Shown: positions 46,493 through 55,456, counted from the first letter of the stretch. The stretch: 64,000 nucleotides of DNA from an uncultured Oscillospiraceae bacterium (GCA_902478605.1 CABSLQ010000001.1:1-64000); one strand, 5' to 3'. The notes: generated by a model not told the origin, from the sequence alone. A program made the numbers and translations.

Positions 46493-46938
46493 AGCACGAT
46501 GCCTCTTTCCGCCGCCATCTTCGTATTTTCCGCAATTCGTTCGTTAAACCGGGCGAACTGCCGCTTTTCTTCCTCGGTGAATCCCCGGAAAATCTGATCC
46601 AGGAAGCCGTCCCGCACCCGTTCAATCGCCTGCGTGATCGGCCGCGCCTCCGGTGTAAGAGACAGATGAATCCGCCGGCGATCCGCCGTATCCTGCCGCC
46701 GCTGCAAAAGCGATTTCTGAATCAGATTCTCCACCGCATGGGATACGTTGCTCTTGGACAGCATGCGCAGTTCCGAAATATCGGCGGCGGTGTCCTTGCC
46801 CGGATTGTTATGTAAAAAGCTGATGATGGTCGCCTCAATGGGAGACAAATCATACCGATCGCAGACAAGCCGCAGCATGCTGTCATACAATTTGACAACC
46901 CGCCGAATATTCGCGAGAAGCGTGTTGGCGCAATACAT
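46489..46938 (-). CDS. MarR-family transcriptional regulator
   Basis: A 149-residue winged-helix repressor: DLSPIEATIISFLHNNPGKDTAADISELRMLSKSNVSHAVENLIQKSLLQRRQDTADRRRIHLSLTPEA contains the recognition helix and the DRR(R/I) wing. MarR proteins usually repress their own operon and are released by small phenolic or drug-like ligands. First gene of the MATE-FtsH-MacB-ABC operon, with a good palindrome just upstream (46,977-46,990). Confidence 0.93.
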   Translation of the reverse strand: MYCANTLLANIRRVVKLYDSMLRLVCDRYDLSPIEATIISFLHNNPGKDTAADISELRMLSKSNVSHAVENLIQKSLLQRRQDTADRRRIHLSLTPEARPITQAIERVRDGFLDQIFRGFTEEEKRQFARFNERIAENTKMAAERGIVL

Positions 46939-46976
46939 ACGGTAACCCTCCTTCCGAATGCTTATATTACAAAACA

Positions 46977-47034
46977 GTTATATTTATAACCGTTATCCAA
47001 CAAACCATTTTACTCACAAATCCCCTACAGTCAA
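46977..47034 (-). promoter_or_regulatory. Promoter and palindromic operator of the marR efflux operon
   Basis: TTGACT (47029-47034), a 16-nt spacer and TAAAAT (47007-47012) on the minus strand. Just downstream is GTTAT-ATTT-ATAAC (46977-46990), extended outward by AAC/GTT; a repressor there would block initiation. Autoregulation by the MarR protein is the simple reading. Nothing is seen in 47,155-47,238. Confidence 0.72.
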
Positions 47035-47114
47035 GCGATTCTTTTTTTCTTATCAGAATGTTTACAGTTGCTTCATAAACCCCTGTCTCCGGATTCAAAA
47101 ACCAGCCTGCAACG

Positions 47115-47154
47115 CAAAAAAGATCCAGACCGCGGAGAAACCGCCGTCTGGATC
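47115..47154 (-). terminator. Terminator of the heme island operon
   Basis: A 14-bp stem with one mismatch (GATCCAGAC...GTCTGGATC), loop of 5, followed on the minus strand by TTTTTTGCG. It lies 85 nt beyond the DUF454 gene and ends the long minus-strand operon. Confidence 0.88.
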
Positions 47155-47238
47155 ACAGGGCATGGTATACAGCTGCCGGGATGGCTTCCGGGGCGGAGGG
47201 GTCTTCCCCCGCTCTGCCCCGGAGTGCCCCATAGCGCG

Positions 47239-47736
47239 TCACTTAAAAGCGGATTTCCTGCCCGTGCGGATACCGCGGTTCCCCTTCGTGACGAAGCCTC
47301 CGTCCGGTGGCTGCGGGCGGTGCACGCCTGCAGATCCAGGGGCAGCAGCTTGCTGGCCCTCTCGTATCGTTTTAACCCCGCACCCGAAATAGAGAATATG
47401 GCAGACCCAGACGACGGCCAAGATGACGCTGGGGACTATCACGCCGGCCCGCATCATCATGAAAAAGCCAACCCCCATCACCAGCGTCACGGGGATAATG
47501 ATGCCGAGCTTGGTCTTCACCGTCATCCCCTTTTTCTTCACAAAGGTATCCAGGTGTTTTTTGTAAAGCTTGGTACTCACAAACCAGTCATGGAGCTTTT
47601 GCGAACTGTTGGCAAAGCAGAACACCGTTGCCAGGAAAAAGGGTACGGTGGGCAAAATGGGAAGCGCCACCCCGATACAGCCCAGCCCCAGGCAGACGCA
47701 GCCCAGTATCAAAAAAATCAACCGTTTTAGCTTCAT
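47239..47736 (-). CDS. DUF454 (YbaN-like) inner-membrane protein
   Basis: A 165-residue protein with a DUF454 N-terminal half: ILGCVCLGLGCIGVALPILPTVPFFLATVFCFANSS, then KLHDWFVSTKLYKKHL, with about four helices and a basic cytoplasmic tail that is longer than usual. Family members are small membrane proteins of unknown function; ybaN-like genes are often near heme-uptake or iron genes. AAGGAGG precedes the ATG; it is the last gene of the island, 12 nt after the ABC exporter pair. Confidence 0.88.
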   Translation of the reverse strand: MKLKRLIFLILGCVCLGLGCIGVALPILPTVPFFLATVFCFANSSQKLHDWFVSTKLYKKHLDTFVKKKGMTVKTKLGIIIPVTLVMGVGFFMMMRAGVIVPSVILAVVWVCHILYFGCGVKTIREGQQAAAPGSAGVHRPQPPDGGFVTKGNRGIRTGRKSAFK

Positions 47737-47748
47737 CTGTATGCCTCC

Positions 47749-49419
47749 TTAACTCATGCGCCCGTGCTCGACGGAATAGACGGTGTCGGCGATCCGCATG
47801 GTGGACTGCCGGTGGGAAACCAGCACCACCGTTTTGCCCTCCCTCTCCTCGTGGAGTGACTTGAGAATCACCGCTTCGTTCAGGCTGTCCAGGTTGCTGG
47901 TGGGTTCATCCAGCAGCAGAAAAGGCGCATCATGCAGAAAAGCCCGCGCCAATCCCAGCCGCTGCCGCTCCCCGCCGGAGAGGGTGTCCCCCAGCTCGCC
48001 CACCGGCGTGTCGTAGCCTTTTGGCAGTGTCATAATAAAATCGTGCACCGACGCCTTCCGGCAGGCGGTTTCGATCTCTTCGTCGGTGGCGTTCCGCCTG
48101 GCAATCCGCAGGTTGTTTTTGATGCTGTCGCGGAAGAGGTGGGTCTCCTGGGTGACAAAGCTCTCCATGTCCCGCAGATTGCCGGTATTGATATCCGCCA
48201 CCTTTGTGCCGGACAGCTTCACGCTGCCCCGCTGTACGTCCCAGAACCGCATGAACAGCTTAAGCAGGGTGGACTTCCCGCTGCCGCTGCGTCCTACAAT
48301 GCCCACCACGGCATGCTGCGGAATCGCCGCCGACACATCGGACAGGATGGTTTCCTGCCCGTAGGAGAAGGTGACGTGCTCCGCCGCCGCGCCGGCAAAA
48401 GCGATTTCCGGCCGGCCGGTCATCTCCTCCACTGCCGGGGATTCCTCTAGGATGTCCAGCACCCGGTTACCAGCCGCAAAGGTGTTCTGCAGGGTGCTGC
48501 CCAGGTTCGCCAGGGCAATCACCGGGCCGAAGGAGGAAAAAAGAGCCATCGTTGGGATCAGGACCCCGTCAAAGCCCGCCGCGCCGCTTTGGTACAGCCG
48601 GGCGGAAACAAACAGCATAATAAGATCAAAGGCCAGTACCACCGTATTGGTTACCGCCGCATTCCGCCCGGCGGTGCGTTTCATCCGTTCCTCATCCCGG
48701 GCGAGATGGTCCGTCCGCCGGTTCATCTCCTCCAGCCTTTTTCTGCCGTGGCCGTACTGCAGCGTCTCCGAAAGCCCCCGCAGGCTGTCCAGCACAAAGC
48801 CGGAAAGCTCCCCCGATTTAGTGCGGAATTTCACCCCGTCGTCCCCACTTAGCCTGGACGTCACCAGGGGAATGCCGATCCCCACAACGAGGTACGCCGC
48901 CAGCGCAATCCACCCCAGCAGCCAGTGGAAGGAGCCGACGAACAGACACATCCCTATGGTGAACAGGGCCGCAATGGCCGCCGGGGAAATGGTGTGGGCG
49001 TAGAACACCTCCAGCAGCTCGATATCGGAGGTGATGACCGCAATCAGATCGCCCTTGTCCCGGCCCTCCAGCTTGGCGGGGCACAGCCGCCGCAGCGCCC
49101 GGAACACCCTGTCCCGCAAAAGCGCCAGCAGCTTGAAGGCGATGAAGTGGTTGCACGCCTGCTCCGCGTAGCGGAGAAATCCCCGAACCACGGCAAAGAC
49201 AACCACACAGACAAACAGCGCCGTCATGGTAAAGGGCGTGTCGAACCGCAGGGCTTCCAGCACCGCATAGCCGCCGAAGATGGTGATAAAGGCGGCGCAC
49301 AGGTGGCCGGCAAGCCCCATGAGGATGGCGAGGAGCATAAAGCCGGTCAACGGCTTTACCAGCCCGATGAGCCGGACCATGACCTGGAATCCGCTTCGCC
49401 TCTTCGTGCGCATATTCAT
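47749..49419 (-). CDS. CydC-like ABC half-transporter of the heme island
   Basis: A 556-residue fused membrane-ATPase protein; six helices, Walker A GRSGSGKST, signature LSGGERQRLGLARA, and Walker B LLLDEPTSNLD. It resembles CydC/CydD proteins (heme, thiol or siderophore-linked ABC transporters) more than drug exporters. The ATG overlaps the stop of the partner gene (ATGA), so the two form a heterodimer. In the heme island it may move heme, an iron chelate or a thiol. Confidence 0.9.
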   Translation of the reverse strand: MNMRTKRRSGFQVMVRLIGLVKPLTGFMLLAILMGLAGHLCAAFITIFGGYAVLEALRFDTPFTMTALFVCVVVFAVVRGFLRYAEQACNHFIAFKLLALLRDRVFRALRRLCPAKLEGRDKGDLIAVITSDIELLEVFYAHTISPAAIAALFTIGMCLFVGSFHWLLGWIALAAYLVVGIGIPLVTSRLSGDDGVKFRTKSGELSGFVLDSLRGLSETLQYGHGRKRLEEMNRRTDHLARDEERMKRTAGRNAAVTNTVVLAFDLIMLFVSARLYQSGAAGFDGVLIPTMALFSSFGPVIALANLGSTLQNTFAAGNRVLDILEESPAVEEMTGRPEIAFAGAAAEHVTFSYGQETILSDVSAAIPQHAVVGIVGRSGSGKSTLLKLFMRFWDVQRGSVKLSGTKVADINTGNLRDMESFVTQETHLFRDSIKNNLRIARRNATDEEIETACRKASVHDFIMTLPKGYDTPVGELGDTLSGGERQRLGLARAFLHDAPFLLLDEPTSNLDSLNEAVILKSLHEEREGKTVVLVSHRQSTMRIADTVYSVEHGRMS

Positions 49420-51155
49420 GTGCCTTCGCCCTCCTTTCCGTAGTTTTCCAGGGCTTGCTGTGCCGTCCACAGGCGCTCATACAGGCCGTGCTTATGAAGC
49501 AGCTCTTCATGGCTGCCGCATGCGGCAACGGTTCCGCCGTCCAGCACATAAATAGTATCCGCCTGCACCACATTTGCCAGCCGGTGGGAAATGAGGATCA
49601 CCGTCTTGGTTTTCGCCAGCCGGTGAATTTCGGCCACAATGTCGTTTTCGCTCTCCACATCGATGTTGGAGGTGGCCTCGTCAAAAATATAGACCGGGCT
49701 GTCATGGAGCAGCGCCCGGGCCAGTGCCAGCCGCTGGCACTGCCCGCCGGAGAGGTTCCCCGCCTTTTCGAGCAGCGGCGTATCCAGCCCCTGTTCCGCC
49801 TTTAAAAATCCGGCCAGGTTCACCCGTTCCAGCACCGCCCACAGTTCGGCATCCGAAGCAGACGGCTTGCCCATGAGCAGGTTGTCCCGCACCGTGCCCT
49901 TGAACAGATAGCTCTGATGACTGACGTAGGTGATGTTTTGCAGCAGCGAGTCTTCGCCGATCTCCTTCAGCTCGGTGCCGCCGACCGTGACCGAACCGGC
50001 ATAGCCTTTGTTTCTGCCCGTCAGGACGGCGGCCACAGTGGACTTCCCGCAGCCGCTTTCGCCCACGAGGGCGGTAAAGCCGCCCGCCGGGAATTGCAGG
50101 TCTATCCCGTGCAGGATTTCCCGATCCGGTGCATAGGAAAACCGCAGGCCGGAACAGGCAATGGTGCAGTCCGCCGGCATGGGCGTCCCATTGGGTTCGC
50201 TTTCCGCCAAATCCAGCAGACGGAAGATTTTGTCGCTGGCCGCCATGCCGTTCATGGCGATGTGGAAGAAGGAGCCGAGCTGCCGCATGGGAAGGAAAAA
50301 GTCCGCCGCCAGCAGGATGATGAGCAGGCAGCCCGACAGCGACACATGGCCGCCCGCATACTGCGTCACCGCCATAACGATCCCCAGCGCGGCGCCGCCG
50401 TAGGCGATGAGATCCATGATGGTGATGGAATTGAGCTGCATGGTGAGCACCTTCATGGTGATGCGGCGGAACTTCTCCGCTTCCACGTTCATTTCCTCGT
50501 TCTTGAACCCGTCCGCCTGATAGATTTTCAGCGTCGTCAGCCCCTGCAGATTCTCGAGGAAGGTGTCGCCCAAAGCCGTGTACTGCCCCCAGTATTTGGA
50601 GAGCAGCTTTTTCGCCCAGGTCTGCACCGCCGCAATGGCTGCGGGAATGAGGGGCACGCAAATCAGCAGCACCATCGCCGACGGGACATTGACAAAGCAG
50701 AGCACCGCGAACAGCGTCAGCGGCGCCAGCATGGCATAGAAAAACTGGGGCAGGTAAGCGCCGAAATAGGTTTCCAGCTGGTCCACCCCCTCCACTGCCA
50801 CCTGCACCACCTCGGAGGTTTTCACCTGCTCCTTATAGGAGGCACCCAGCCGCAGCAGCTTCCCGTAAATCCGCTCCCGCAGGGTTTTCTTGACCGCTTT
50901 GGAAGACAGATAGCTCATTCTGGCGGCCTGAACGGTACAGATATAGCGAATCAGCAGCGCCGGCACCACCACGGCTGCCGTCGTCCACAGGATACGGGTG
51001 TCCGCCTCCCCGCGGTACAGGCCGGCAAACAGGTTGGTGATGCCAACCATCATGGCGATGTTCGCCGCCAGAGAGCACCACTGCAGCAGGACGTTACCGG
51101 CAATGTATTTTTTGCTTTCCCTGACCGTGCCGATGAGCCGTTTGTTAATCATCAT
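49416..51155 (-). CDS. CydD-like ABC half-transporter of the heme island
   Basis: A 579-residue fused membrane-ATPase protein: helices between about 20 and 310, Walker A GESGCGKST, signature LSGGQCQRLALARA and IFDEATSNIDVES. The start ATG overlaps the end of the 44-residue membrane protein gene by 11 bases and lacks a strong site of its own, so it depends on coupling. Partner of the 47,749 product. Streptococcal heme operons also carry extra ABC transporter genes behind the importer, which supports a role in heme traffic, but export of another compound cannot be excluded. Confidence 0.9.
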   Translation of the reverse strand: MMINKRLIGTVRESKKYIAGNVLLQWCSLAANIAMMVGITNLFAGLYRGEADTRILWTTAAVVVPALLIRYICTVQAARMSYLSSKAVKKTLRERIYGKLLRLGASYKEQVKTSEVVQVAVEGVDQLETYFGAYLPQFFYAMLAPLTLFAVLCFVNVPSAMVLLICVPLIPAAIAAVQTWAKKLLSKYWGQYTALGDTFLENLQGLTTLKIYQADGFKNEEMNVEAEKFRRITMKVLTMQLNSITIMDLIAYGGAALGIVMAVTQYAGGHVSLSGCLLIILLAADFFLPMRQLGSFFHIAMNGMAASDKIFRLLDLAESEPNGTPMPADCTIACSGLRFSYAPDREILHGIDLQFPAGGFTALVGESGCGKSTVAAVLTGRNKGYAGSVTVGGTELKEIGEDSLLQNITYVSHQSYLFKGTVRDNLLMGKPSASDAELWAVLERVNLAGFLKAEQGLDTPLLEKAGNLSGGQCQRLALARALLHDSPVYIFDEATSNIDVESENDIVAEIHRLAKTKTVILISHRLANVVQADTIYVLDGGTVAACGSHEELLHKHGLYERLWTAQQALENYGKEGEGT

Positions 51156-51279
51156 GGTTGTGTCCGCCTTTTAAAATTCTTTTCATTGCCGCTTTCACGC
51201 CGGAAAAAACCGCGGCGATTCCCGCCGCGAACAGGAAAGATGCCAGTCCGTATCCCATCGAAAGCACCGCGTCATGCAT
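51145..51279 (-). CDS. 44-residue membrane microprotein with His-rich tail
   Basis: A short frame of 44 residues: MHDAVLSMGYG, one hydrophobic helix (about 8-32), a basic stretch KAAMKRILK and the end GGHNHDD. Its ATG overlaps the DtxR-type gene (ATGCATGA) and its stop overlaps the ABC gene, so it is embedded in the operon with overlaps on both sides. It is under 60 codons and easily missed. A metal-binding tail on a small single-span membrane protein recalls the FeoB-associated proteins, but it matches none by motif. It might couple iron sensing to the ABC pair; this is inference. Confidence 0.6.
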   Translation of the reverse strand: MHDAVLSMGYGLASFLFAAGIAAVFSGVKAAMKRILKGGHNHDD

Positions 51280-51658
51280 GGCCGTCCCTCCTCTTCCGGT
51301 TCTCGGCCAGCTCCTTGAGCGCCTGATAGCTTTCCGTACTGACGGCGTGCTCCATGAGGCAGGCGTCGGCCGCCGCCGTTTTGCGATCCACACCCAGATT
51401 TTCCAGCATGGCCTGGAAGGTCTGATGGCGTTCATAGGTGGCCTCGGCGATATGCCGGCCCTGGTCGGTCAGGTGCACCTCATGCGCTTCGTCCAGAAAC
51501 AGATAACCCTCCTGTTCCAGCTCCTTGAGAGAAATGGAGACCGTCGGCCTGGACACACGCAGCCGCACGGCGATATCCACGCCCCGGACACAGCCGTTCT
51601 GCCTGTGCAGAAGGTAGATGGTTTTCAGGTAATCCTCGACGGTTTTCCGCTGTTTCAT
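51272..51658 (-). CDS. DtxR/MntR-type metal-dependent regulator
   Basis: A 128-residue regulator: winged helix (VEDYLKTIYLLHRQNGCVRGVDIAVRLRVSRPTVSISLKELEQEGYL) and a dimerisation/metal domain with DACLMEHAVSTES, the usual DACxxEH metal-ligand segment. There is no C-terminal SH3/FeoA domain, as in MntR. With Fe(II) or Mn(II) bound it should repress transport genes. I take the ATG with AAAGGAG upstream, not an earlier in-frame ATG. It lies in the heme operon between the ATPase and the 44-residue protein. Confidence 0.9.
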   Translation of the reverse strand: MKQRKTVEDYLKTIYLLHRQNGCVRGVDIAVRLRVSRPTVSISLKELEQEGYLFLDEAHEVHLTDQGRHIAEATYERHQTFQAMLENLGVDRKTAAADACLMEHAVSTESYQALKELAENRKRRDGHA

Positions 51659-51693
51659 GGCCGACTCCTTTCGTTCAAACGATATGGCCGGAA

Positions 51694-52470
51694 TCACACC
51701 GGGATAACAAAGGGCTTGCCGTCCACGGCCCGAACATGCAGATCCACATCGTAGACCTCCCGCACCAAATCATGGGTGAGGATCTCCTCGGGCAGACCGT
51801 GGGCGATCCTCTTCCCATCCTTCATGGCGACGATTTCATCGCTGTAATAGAGGGACTGGTTGATATCGTGGAGCACCATGACGATGGTGATACCATATTC
51901 CCGGTTGAGCTGCCGGATAAGCTTTAATATCTGCAGCTGGTAACGGATATCCAGATAGGTGGTCGGCTCGTCCAGAAACAGCACCCGGGTGTCCTGGGCC
52001 AAGGCCATGGCGATCCACACCCGCTGCTTCTGCCCGCCGGACAACTCGGAAACCGGCTTGTCTTTGTGCTTGTAGGTGTGGGTGATCTCCAGCGCCCAGC
52101 GGATTTTTTCCTCATCCTCTCTGGGATCAGGAGAAAGCCCCATGGTGTGGTAGGGCGTTCTTCCGTAACCCACCAGCTTTTCCACGCTCAGATCCGCCGG
52201 CGCGGTGTTGTACTGGTGGACGATGGCGGCCTGCCTGGCGAAGTCCTTCCATTTCATCTCCGAGATTCTGTTGTCCCGCAGGAGGATTTCCCCCTCGGCG
52301 GGCTTCAGGTTCTTCGTCATCAGATCGAAAAGGGTGCTCTTGCCGCAGCCATTGGCCCCAATGAGAGTGGTGATTTTCCCCTCGTGAAGCTCCAGGTTCA
52401 GGCTTTTCAGCACCTGCTGTTTACCGTAGGCGAAGGAAAGATTTCTGACGGTAAACACATTACTGGCCAT
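51694..52470 (-). CDS. FecE/FhuC-type iron-complex or heme ABC transporter ATPase
   Basis: A 258-residue cytoplasmic ATPase: Walker A GANGCGKST, Q-loop IVHQYN, signature LSGGQKQRVWIAMALAQ, Walker B VLFLDEPTTYLD and the switch HDINQS. The YGRTPYHTMG segment is typical of the iron-siderophore/heme class. It energises import through the FecCD permease; the two genes overlap by 11 bases. HtsC/IsdL-like role in heme import is inferred from the neighbours. Confidence 0.93.
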   Translation of the reverse strand: MASNVFTVRNLSFAYGKQQVLKSLNLELHEGKITTLIGANGCGKSTLFDLMTKNLKPAEGEILLRDNRISEMKWKDFARQAAIVHQYNTAPADLSVEKLVGYGRTPYHTMGLSPDPREDEEKIRWALEITHTYKHKDKPVSELSGGQKQRVWIAMALAQDTRVLFLDEPTTYLDIRYQLQILKLIRQLNREYGITIVMVLHDINQSLYYSDEIVAMKDGKRIAHGLPEEILTHDLVREVYDVDLHVRAVDGKPFVIPV

Positions 52471-53452
52471 AGCTTTCTCTCGACCTCCTCAGCAGCAGGA
52501 TAAAGAACGGACCGCCCACCACCGACATGATGATGGAGGCACTGATTTCATAGGGCGCGGCAACGGTGCGTCCCACCGTGTCCGCCAGCAGCAGGGTGAA
52601 CGCCCCCAGCAGCATGGCATAGGGCACCAGGACTTTATGGTTGCTCCCCACCAGCAGCCGGGCGATGTGGGGCACAATCAGGCCCAAAAAGCTGATCGGG
52701 CCGATGACCGCCGTGCTGATGGAGGCCAGCAGCACCGCTATTACCGAAATGACAATCCGGCTTCTGGTGACGTTCACGCCGAGACTTCTGGCGGTCTTGT
52801 CCTCCAGCGCCAGCAGGTTGCACTGGCCCAGCACAAAAACCGAAGCGATAAGGCCGATCACCCCATACAGCAGCAGCGTCTGCAAATCGCTCCAGGTTTT
52901 CATGGTGATGTTGGCGTTGACGATGCTGGCGGCACCGGTATAGCTGCTGCCGGTGCCGGAGTTAAAGGCGCTCATCAGCCCCGTAAACATGGCGTTGACC
53001 GCCACGCCCACCAGGATGATGCGCAGAGGTGACAGCCCGCCCTTCCAGGAAAGGGAATAGACGAGCAGAAAGGCGATTATCCCGCCTAAGAAGGCGAACA
53101 GGGGGGTGAAAAAGTATAACGCCGGGAAAAAAGCGGTGATGAGCACCGCGGTCAGGCTGGCCCCGGAGCTGACGCCGATGATGCCGGGATCGGCCAGCGG
53201 GTTTTTCATCACAGCCTGTAACAGCACGCCGGAAACGGCGATGGCCGCCCCGCCGAACATGGCGATGAAGATGCGGGGAAACCGCAGGTCGTAGATGGTT
53301 GCCACGTTTTCGTCGTAGGCGATAAACAGCCCCTTGAACAGCTCCAGAGGCGTCACCTTCAAGCTGCCGGTATTGACGGCAATCAGAAAGAGCGCCAGCA
53401 GCCCCAGGGCGGTGAGCGCAAAGGAGAATATCTTTTTTCTGTTGCTGACCAA
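52460..53452 (-). CDS. FecCD-family heme/iron-complex ABC permease
   Basis: A 330-residue membrane protein with about ten helices: LRFPRIFIAMFGGAAIAVSGVLLQAVMKNPLADPGIIGVSSGA is the family hallmark, and GLIVPHIARLLVG marks the loop that docks the ATPase. The start is a TTG eight bases after AAAGGAG. It follows the binding-protein gene across a strong hairpin (53,471-53,553). Likely the translocation channel for heme delivered by the 53,567 binding protein. Confidence 0.93.
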   Translation of the reverse strand: MVSNRKKIFSFALTALGLLALFLIAVNTGSLKVTPLELFKGLFIAYDENVATIYDLRFPRIFIAMFGGAAIAVSGVLLQAVMKNPLADPGIIGVSSGASLTAVLITAFFPALYFFTPLFAFLGGIIAFLLVYSLSWKGGLSPLRIILVGVAVNAMFTGLMSAFNSGTGSSYTGAASIVNANITMKTWSDLQTLLLYGVIGLIASVFVLGQCNLLALEDKTARSLGVNVTRSRIVISVIAVLLASISTAVIGPISFLGLIVPHIARLLVGSNHKVLVPYAMLLGAFTLLLADTVGRTVAAPYEISASIIMSVVGGPFFILLLRRSRESYGQ

Positions 53453-53470
53453 TGCATCATCTCCTTTTAG

Positions 53471-53553
53471 GAAAAACGGCCGGATTGATCCCGGCAGGGA
53501 AACAGGATAAGACGAAAGGCGTCGAACGCGGCCCGCCGGGAATCCGGCCGTTT
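53471..53553 (-). terminator. Attenuating stem-loop between binding-protein and permease genes
   Basis: AAACGGCCGGAT (from 53,474) pairs with ATCCGGCCGTTT (to 53,553), with a second inner stem TCCCGGC/GCCGGGA. On the minus strand it is followed by TTTTTCC. It should terminate part of the transcripts, leaving the binding protein in excess over permease and ATPase. Confidence 0.75.
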
Positions 53554-53566
53554 CTCTTTGTGGGCT

Positions 53567-54454
53567 TTACCCGCCGTAAAGCATGGGCTGAAGCTGCTCG
53601 AGCGCTTCGGCGTAGTTAAAGTTGGCGCTCATGTTAAACAGGGAGGAATCCAGGTCGTAGACCCTTCCCTCCTGCACCGCCTTGAAGTGCTGCCAGATAT
53701 CGTTGGTGGCAAACTCCTCGGCGAACATCTCCCGCGCCATTTCGGGGAGACCGTGGGCCGCGCGGACAATCACGTCCGCGTCCTTGAGCTTCATGTCCTC
53801 CGTATTGGCGAACAGGAATTCCTGTCCGTCCCCGTCACCGTAAACGTTGATGCCGCCCGCCAGCTTGACCAGGCTGCCCACATAGCTGTTGTCGGTCGCC
53901 ACGATATACGAGCCGGGCAGCCCCATGAGCACCAGCACAGTGGGGGATTCCCTGCCTTCATTTTGGCTGCGGTATGCCTCCATAAAGGCGTTGTACTCAT
54001 CCACAAGTGCCTGGGCTTCCGCCTCCCGGCCGAACTTTTGGCCTAGATCGGAAATGGAAGCATACATCCCCTCCACGCTCCGCAGGTTTAAAAACAGGGA
54101 GCTGACGCCGGCGGCGGCATATTTGGGCTGCAGATCGTTCTGCAGGGTGTTGGGCGAGAGGACATAATCCGGCTGTAAGGATTTGACGATCTCCAGATCC
54201 GGATTCATGGGCATTCCCACGGTGGGCAGGGCGGTGTACGGCTCCGGCAGCTCGCTGCCGGTTTCGCACACGCCCACCAGATCGAGATGCAGCCGGCCGC
54301 AGATATCCGCCACCGCCGGGGAGGTGGCAATCAGGCGGGGAGAACTTCCGTCCGCCGGGGCGCCGGTTTTCTCCGGGTGCTGGTTGACGCAGCCCGCCGC
54401 ACTCAGTGCCAGCGCCCCGGTCAGGACAAGGGACAGGATGGTTTGGCGTTTCAT
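53567..54454 (-). CDS. IsdE/HtsA-like heme-binding lipoprotein (ABC importer component)
   Basis: A 295-residue class III binding protein with lipobox SAAGC (Cys22) anchoring it to the membrane. VGMPMNPDLEIVKSLQPDYVLSPNTL matches the IsdE/HtsA segment carrying the axial Met (Met81/Met83 here), and IVRAAHGLPE (His234) matches the axial His region of the same proteins. So a Met-His heme site is well supported. It should receive heme from the Shp-like protein upstream and pass it to the FecCD permease. Start is the ATG with GGGGGAG nearby. Confidence 0.93.
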   Translation of the reverse strand: MKRQTILSLVLTGALALSAAGCVNQHPEKTGAPADGSSPRLIATSPAVADICGRLHLDLVGVCETGSELPEPYTALPTVGMPMNPDLEIVKSLQPDYVLSPNTLQNDLQPKYAAAGVSSLFLNLRSVEGMYASISDLGQKFGREAEAQALVDEYNAFMEAYRSQNEGRESPTVLVLMGLPGSYIVATDNSYVGSLVKLAGGINVYGDGDGQEFLFANTEDMKLKDADVIVRAAHGLPEMAREMFAEEFATNDIWQHFKAVQEGRVYDLDSSLFNMSANFNYAEALEQLQPMLYGG

Positions 54455-54467
54455 AGCGGCTCCCCCC

Positions 54468-55388
54468 TTACTTCTTTTTCCTGAAGAAGCCGAAATACCA
54501 CACACAGCCGCCCGCAATGGCCGCCGCCACAATGCCGCCGATCCCCCACCAGATCACCGGGTTGCCGGTGCTGCTGTTGCCCGATGTGGGATCGAAAGCA
54601 TCGCTCACGGCATTTCCGGCAGCGTCGAACTCCGCCAGGCCGCCCACCGTGTCCCCGTTTTCAGCGGCTGCGGTACTGGTGGAAGGGGTGCCGGCAGCCG
54701 ATTCGCCGCCGGACGGCTCGCCCGAAGACGGCCCTTCCGATCCGGAGGCTTGCGCGGCGGTGGACGGCGTGCCTGCCGTCTGCGTTGTCGGCGTCCGGGT
54801 GGTCGTCGGCTGCTCCAGCTGCGGGCCGGGCTGCGGCTGGGACGAATCCACCGTGATGCTGGTGACAAAATCCCCCGAGCCTGCCTGCAGGTTCCCCACC
54901 GTTATGTAGAAGACGACGTCCCGCCCCATGGGGATAACATACATATTGCAGCGGATAACGGCGTTTTCACCGGGGACCTGCAGGCGGAAGTCGGTGGTAT
55001 TGTTGGTGAAATCCTCCTGCATGACGGCGGCGGAAACGGGGGTAAAGGTCCCGTTCCGGCTGCCGTCAACCTGGAACTGCGGCTCCTGAATATTGTCCAT
55101 CAGATTCAGGCGGATGGTGACAAAGGTGTTGCCCGCGGCATCCACCTCCACCAAGGCGCTTTTATTGAGGGCGCTGTCGGTCATGGACTGGCCGAGGACA
55201 TAGGAGCCCTCGCCGCCTGAATCTTCGATCACCCCGGTGGTGGGGTGCTTGTAGTGCGAGGCCGCCGTGGCGGTATAGATGCCGTTAGATGCTGCTAACG
55301 CCGGCATAGCCGAAATGCCCGCCGCCATGGCGAGCATTCCGGCCATACTGCACAGCGCCCGCAGCAGCCTGGATGCCGTATTGGTCAT
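54468..55388 (-). CDS. Shp-like heme-binding membrane-anchored protein
   Basis: A 306-residue surface protein: signal peptide (about 1-34), a heme-binding Shp domain (about 36-180), a Pro/Ser/Thr/Gly-rich spacer (about 185-275) and a C-terminal helix WWGIGGIVAAAIAGGCVWYF with FRKKK. The domain holds YKHPTTGVIEDSGGEGSYVLGQSM and YVIPMGRDVVFYITV, as in streptococcal Shp, whose two axial ligands are Met66 and Met153; here Met69 and Met154. In streptococci Shp takes heme from Shr and donates it to HtsA. Start ATG follows AAAGGA. Lies 13 nt upstream of the IsdE/HtsA-like gene, as in the streptococcal order. Confidence 0.9.
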   Translation of the reverse strand: MTNTASRLLRALCSMAGMLAMAAGISAMPALAASNGIYTATAASHYKHPTTGVIEDSGGEGSYVLGQSMTDSALNKSALVEVDAAGNTFVTIRLNLMDNIQEPQFQVDGSRNGTFTPVSAAVMQEDFTNNTTDFRLQVPGENAVIRCNMYVIPMGRDVVFYITVGNLQAGSGDFVTSITVDSSQPQPGPQLEQPTTTRTPTTQTAGTPSTAAQASGSEGPSSGEPSGGESAAGTPSTSTAAAENGDTVGGLAEFDAAGNAVSDAFDPTSGNSSTGNPVIWWGIGGIVAAAIAGGCVWYFGFFRKKK

Positions 55389-55456
55389 GTATATTCGTGT
55401 CCTTTCCCGGTCCTGCGTCCTTCCGGGCGCGGGCCTTACTGATAACATGGCGGTTT

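Noticed and set aside
55284..55299. A fourth GTTAG-N6-CTAAC site
   Set aside because: It lies inside the Shp-like signal peptide coding region (LAASN codons), away from any promoter; not counted as an operator.
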